Shown here in pieces: positions 60,243 through 64,000 of a DNA stretch of 64,000 bases (positions within the stretch are counted from its first letter, which is position 1; each line of letters starts with the position of its first letter). The DNA comes from Bacteroidia bacterium. Its GTDB lineage: Bacteria > Bacteroidota > Bacteroidia > B-17B0 > Aurantibacillaceae. Below the pieces are notes generated by a model. The model made no database searches. It had not been told where the DNA came from and saw nothing but the letters and a program-made list of their open reading frames with translations. The position numbers were made by a program, and so were the translations under genes. The stretch covers positions 62,001 to 126,000 of the forward strand of contig JACMNO010000002.1 in assembly GCA_014378485.1 (NCBI GenBank), written 5' to 3'.

Positions 60243-61313
60243 TTATTGAGTTAAAATTATACCATTTGGTTTTGAACCAACATTAACTGTAGTTGTAACC
60301 GAATGCGTTGATACATTAATAATTGAAACTGTGTTTGCATCCTGGTTAGTGACATAGGCTTTACTATTATCAGCGCTAAACGCAATTGCATGCGCATTTG
60401 CACCCGTAATGATATTGCCTTGCGGTACCCAAACATTTGAAATTAAGGAATAGTAAACAACTTTACCATTCGTTGCATCAGATACCCATAATTCAGAATT
60501 AGTTGCGTTATATGCTACATATCCCGGAGTAAATCCCAGGTTTATTGTGGCAGTAACGGTATTGGTTAAAACATCAATTTCGGAAACAGTTTGCGAGCCT
60601 TCATTATCGGCATACATTTTACCATTAGCGGCAGGCCATGCTCCCACAGGGTTTATTCCAGTACTGATTGTTTGTAATACAGTTTTAGTAACAGGATCAA
60701 TCACCGAAACTGTACCATCTTTCGTATTGGCCACATAAGCTTTTGAACCATCTTTTGAAAAAGTTACCTCGGAAGGTAATTTACCAACATTGATCGTATT
60801 TTGAAGCGTCCAGTCATTGGTTTTATAAACCATCACTGTTCCAAGAACTGAATCTCCCTGAGGCACCCAAAGTTCTGTGCCTAAGGAATTGTAAATGGCG
60901 TTATGTGGTAACTGATTAACACTTATTTCTTTATCAATATTACCGCTAAGCACATCAATGATCTGGATTTTTTGTCCAGGTACAGAACCACCATGCCCCG
61001 CATGCCCTGCGCTTAAATCTTTGCTGGTGATAGCCACCGCTATTTTTGTTTTAGCAGGATTTAAATAGATGTGATGAGGAAAAGTTGCGCCATTTAAAGA
61101 AATAGTTTCCGTTAAGATGTTATCTGATAAACGCATCACTGATATCGTATTTGAACTTCCATTTACAATATAAGCTGCCGGGTAATTAATATTTAATGGA
61201 ACTGTCGGCGTATGTGATTGATCGTGCTCTTGAGTATGCGGCTCTTCCTTTTTTTTGCATGAACTTAACATTAAAATGGTTGCGGCTATTGGCAATAATA
61301 TTTTGATTTTCAT
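60243..61313 (-). CDS. YncE-like beta-propeller lipoprotein, His-rich
   Basis: About 356 residues from the ATG at 61313. Lipobox Cys19 (ATILMLSSCKKK). A His-rich linker (EPHTQEHDQSHTP) precedes a seven-bladed YVTN propeller with blades such as YIVNGSSNTISVMRLS, EVTFSKDGSKAYVANTKDG, VGAWPAANGKMYADNEGS and AIAFSADNSKAYVTNQDAN. A second His stretch, SAGHAGHGGSVPGQ, sits in an early blade. Propeller lipoproteins next to TonB receptors include BtuG, which captures B12 for BtuB; here the His-rich segments and HMA neighbour point to a metal ligand. Confidence 0.87.
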   Translation of the reverse strand: MKIKILLPIAATILMLSSCKKKEEPHTQEHDQSHTPTVPLNINYPAAYIVNGSSNTISVMRLSDNILTETISLNGATFPHHIYLNPAKTKIAVAITSKDLSAGHAGHGGSVPGQKIQIIDVLSGNIDKEISVNQLPHNAIYNSLGTELWVPQGDSVLGTVMVYKTNDWTLQNTINVGKLPSEVTFSKDGSKAYVANTKDGTVSVIDPVTKTVLQTISTGINPVGAWPAANGKMYADNEGSQTVSEIDVLTNTVTATINLGFTPGYVAYNATNSELWVSDATNGKVVYYSLISNVWVPQGNIITGANAHAIAFSADNSKAYVTNQDANTVSIINVSTHSVTTTVNVGSKPNGIILTQ

Positions 61314-61349
61314 AATTTGAATAATATAATTAAGATTTGACTTGTCACC

Positions 61350-61432
61350 TGTCACGCCAAGGCGTGAGATTCAGGGTCTCTGAGATGCTGCTTCTCGACT
61401 TCGCTCGAAGTGACAGTTCAGCATGACTATTA
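61350..61432. repeat. Dispersed intergenic repeat (copy 2, opposite orientation)
   Basis: Contains, on the minus strand, GTCATGCTGAACT, CAGCATCTCAGAGACCCTGA and TCACGCCTTGGCGTGACA, the latter a self-complementary hairpin. It shares the CAGCATCTCA and GACCCT words with 13984-14040, and a CTCGACTTCGCTCGAAG hairpin with 56767. It fills the gap between the propeller and HYC_CC_PP genes. Confidence 0.65.
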
Positions 61433-61435
61433 ACA

Positions 61436-63945
<2,510 letters not shown>

Positions 63946-63973
63946 GGATTAGTATATTTAAAGGTAGAAACAA

Positions 63974-64000
63974 ATGGAAAAAGATTATTTCCTTTTAGAG
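63974..64000 (+). CDS. Possible start of a further gene, cut by the window end
   Basis: An ATG at 63974, after AAAGGTAGAAACAA, opens MEKDYFLLE and stays open to base 64000. Too little is present to name it or to be sure it is a gene. Confidence 0.35.

Noticed and set aside
60243..61313. A BtuG B12-binding lipoprotein
   Set aside because: The fold and receptor linkage are similar, but no riboswitch is present and the His-rich segments and HMA neighbour favour a metal; kept as an analogy only.

Overview
The window is a chromosomal segment of an AT-rich, free-living-type member of the phylum Bacteroidota. Five secreted proteins carry type IX secretion (T9SS) C-terminal sorting domains (four type A, one type B). 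There is also a PorP/SprF-family protein, a GldD gliding lipoprotein, a CarboxypepD_reg-type TonB receptor, many SSC-type lipoproteins, the families DUF4293, DUF1599 and HYC_CC_PP that are typical of the phylum, and almost no Shine-Dalgarno signals. MqnA implies menaquinone synthesis by the futalosine route. I cannot fix a family or genus from this sequence alone. Most of the window is ordinary housekeeping DNA with short operons on both strands.

Layout. 0-7.6 kb: 3' part of pheT, an outer-membrane barrel, a BtuF-like metal/cobalamin binding protein, a DMT transporter, upp, a small membrane protein, then a cobalamin riboswitch that faces a single T9SS cargo gene. 7.7-11 kb: lon, followed by remains of at least one and probably two insertion sequences. 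11-18.6 kb: lipoprotein, arginine decarboxylase, accB-accC, a T9SS subtilase and a lipoprotein gene whose start is broken by a 16-bp duplication. 18.6-32.2 kb: a cystathionine synthase/lyase family gene, EI24 protein, mqnA, a three-gene run (M1 aminopeptidase with its own C-terminal barrel, a transhydrogenase-like flavoprotein, a TPR-SpoIIE phosphatase), rbfA, a LolE-like permease and a CvfB-like protein. 32.4-37.8 kb: a 1435-residue repeat adhesin with its PorP/SprF partner. 38-45.8 kb: BON protein and small hydrophilic proteins, uvrD/pcrA, ssb-gldD, gpsA, an exonuclease, folA and a 16-residue-repeat protein.

45.8-49.2 kb: kdsA, kdnB and kdnA, which together predict 8-amino-3,8-dideoxy-Kdo (Kdo8N) in the LPS core; a decayed MntA-HepT toxin-antitoxin relic sits between kdsA and kdnB. 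49.8 kb: tRNA-Lys(TTT). 50-56.7 kb: CDP-alcohol phosphatidyltransferase, RNase H, an operon of YdcF-like lipoprotein, DUF1415, cytochrome/propeller lipoprotein, DCC protein and pdxJ, then folP and DUF1599. 56.7-61.9 kb: a repeat-rich stretch containing a truncated copy of a TonB receptor 3' end, followed by a metal-handling cluster (TonB receptor, HMA protein, His-rich beta-propeller lipoprotein, HYC_CC_PP protein). ligA closes the window.

The most interesting signals are the cobalamin riboswitch driving a T9SS-exported protein with no btuB nearby, the metal cluster whose receptor-plus-propeller layout recalls BtuB-BtuG, the Kdo8N locus with an embedded HepT relic, the start-codon duplication at 18.5 kb, and the receptor-tail duplication flanked by palindromic repeats at 57 kb. 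No CRISPR array, intact prophage or intact mobile element was seen.
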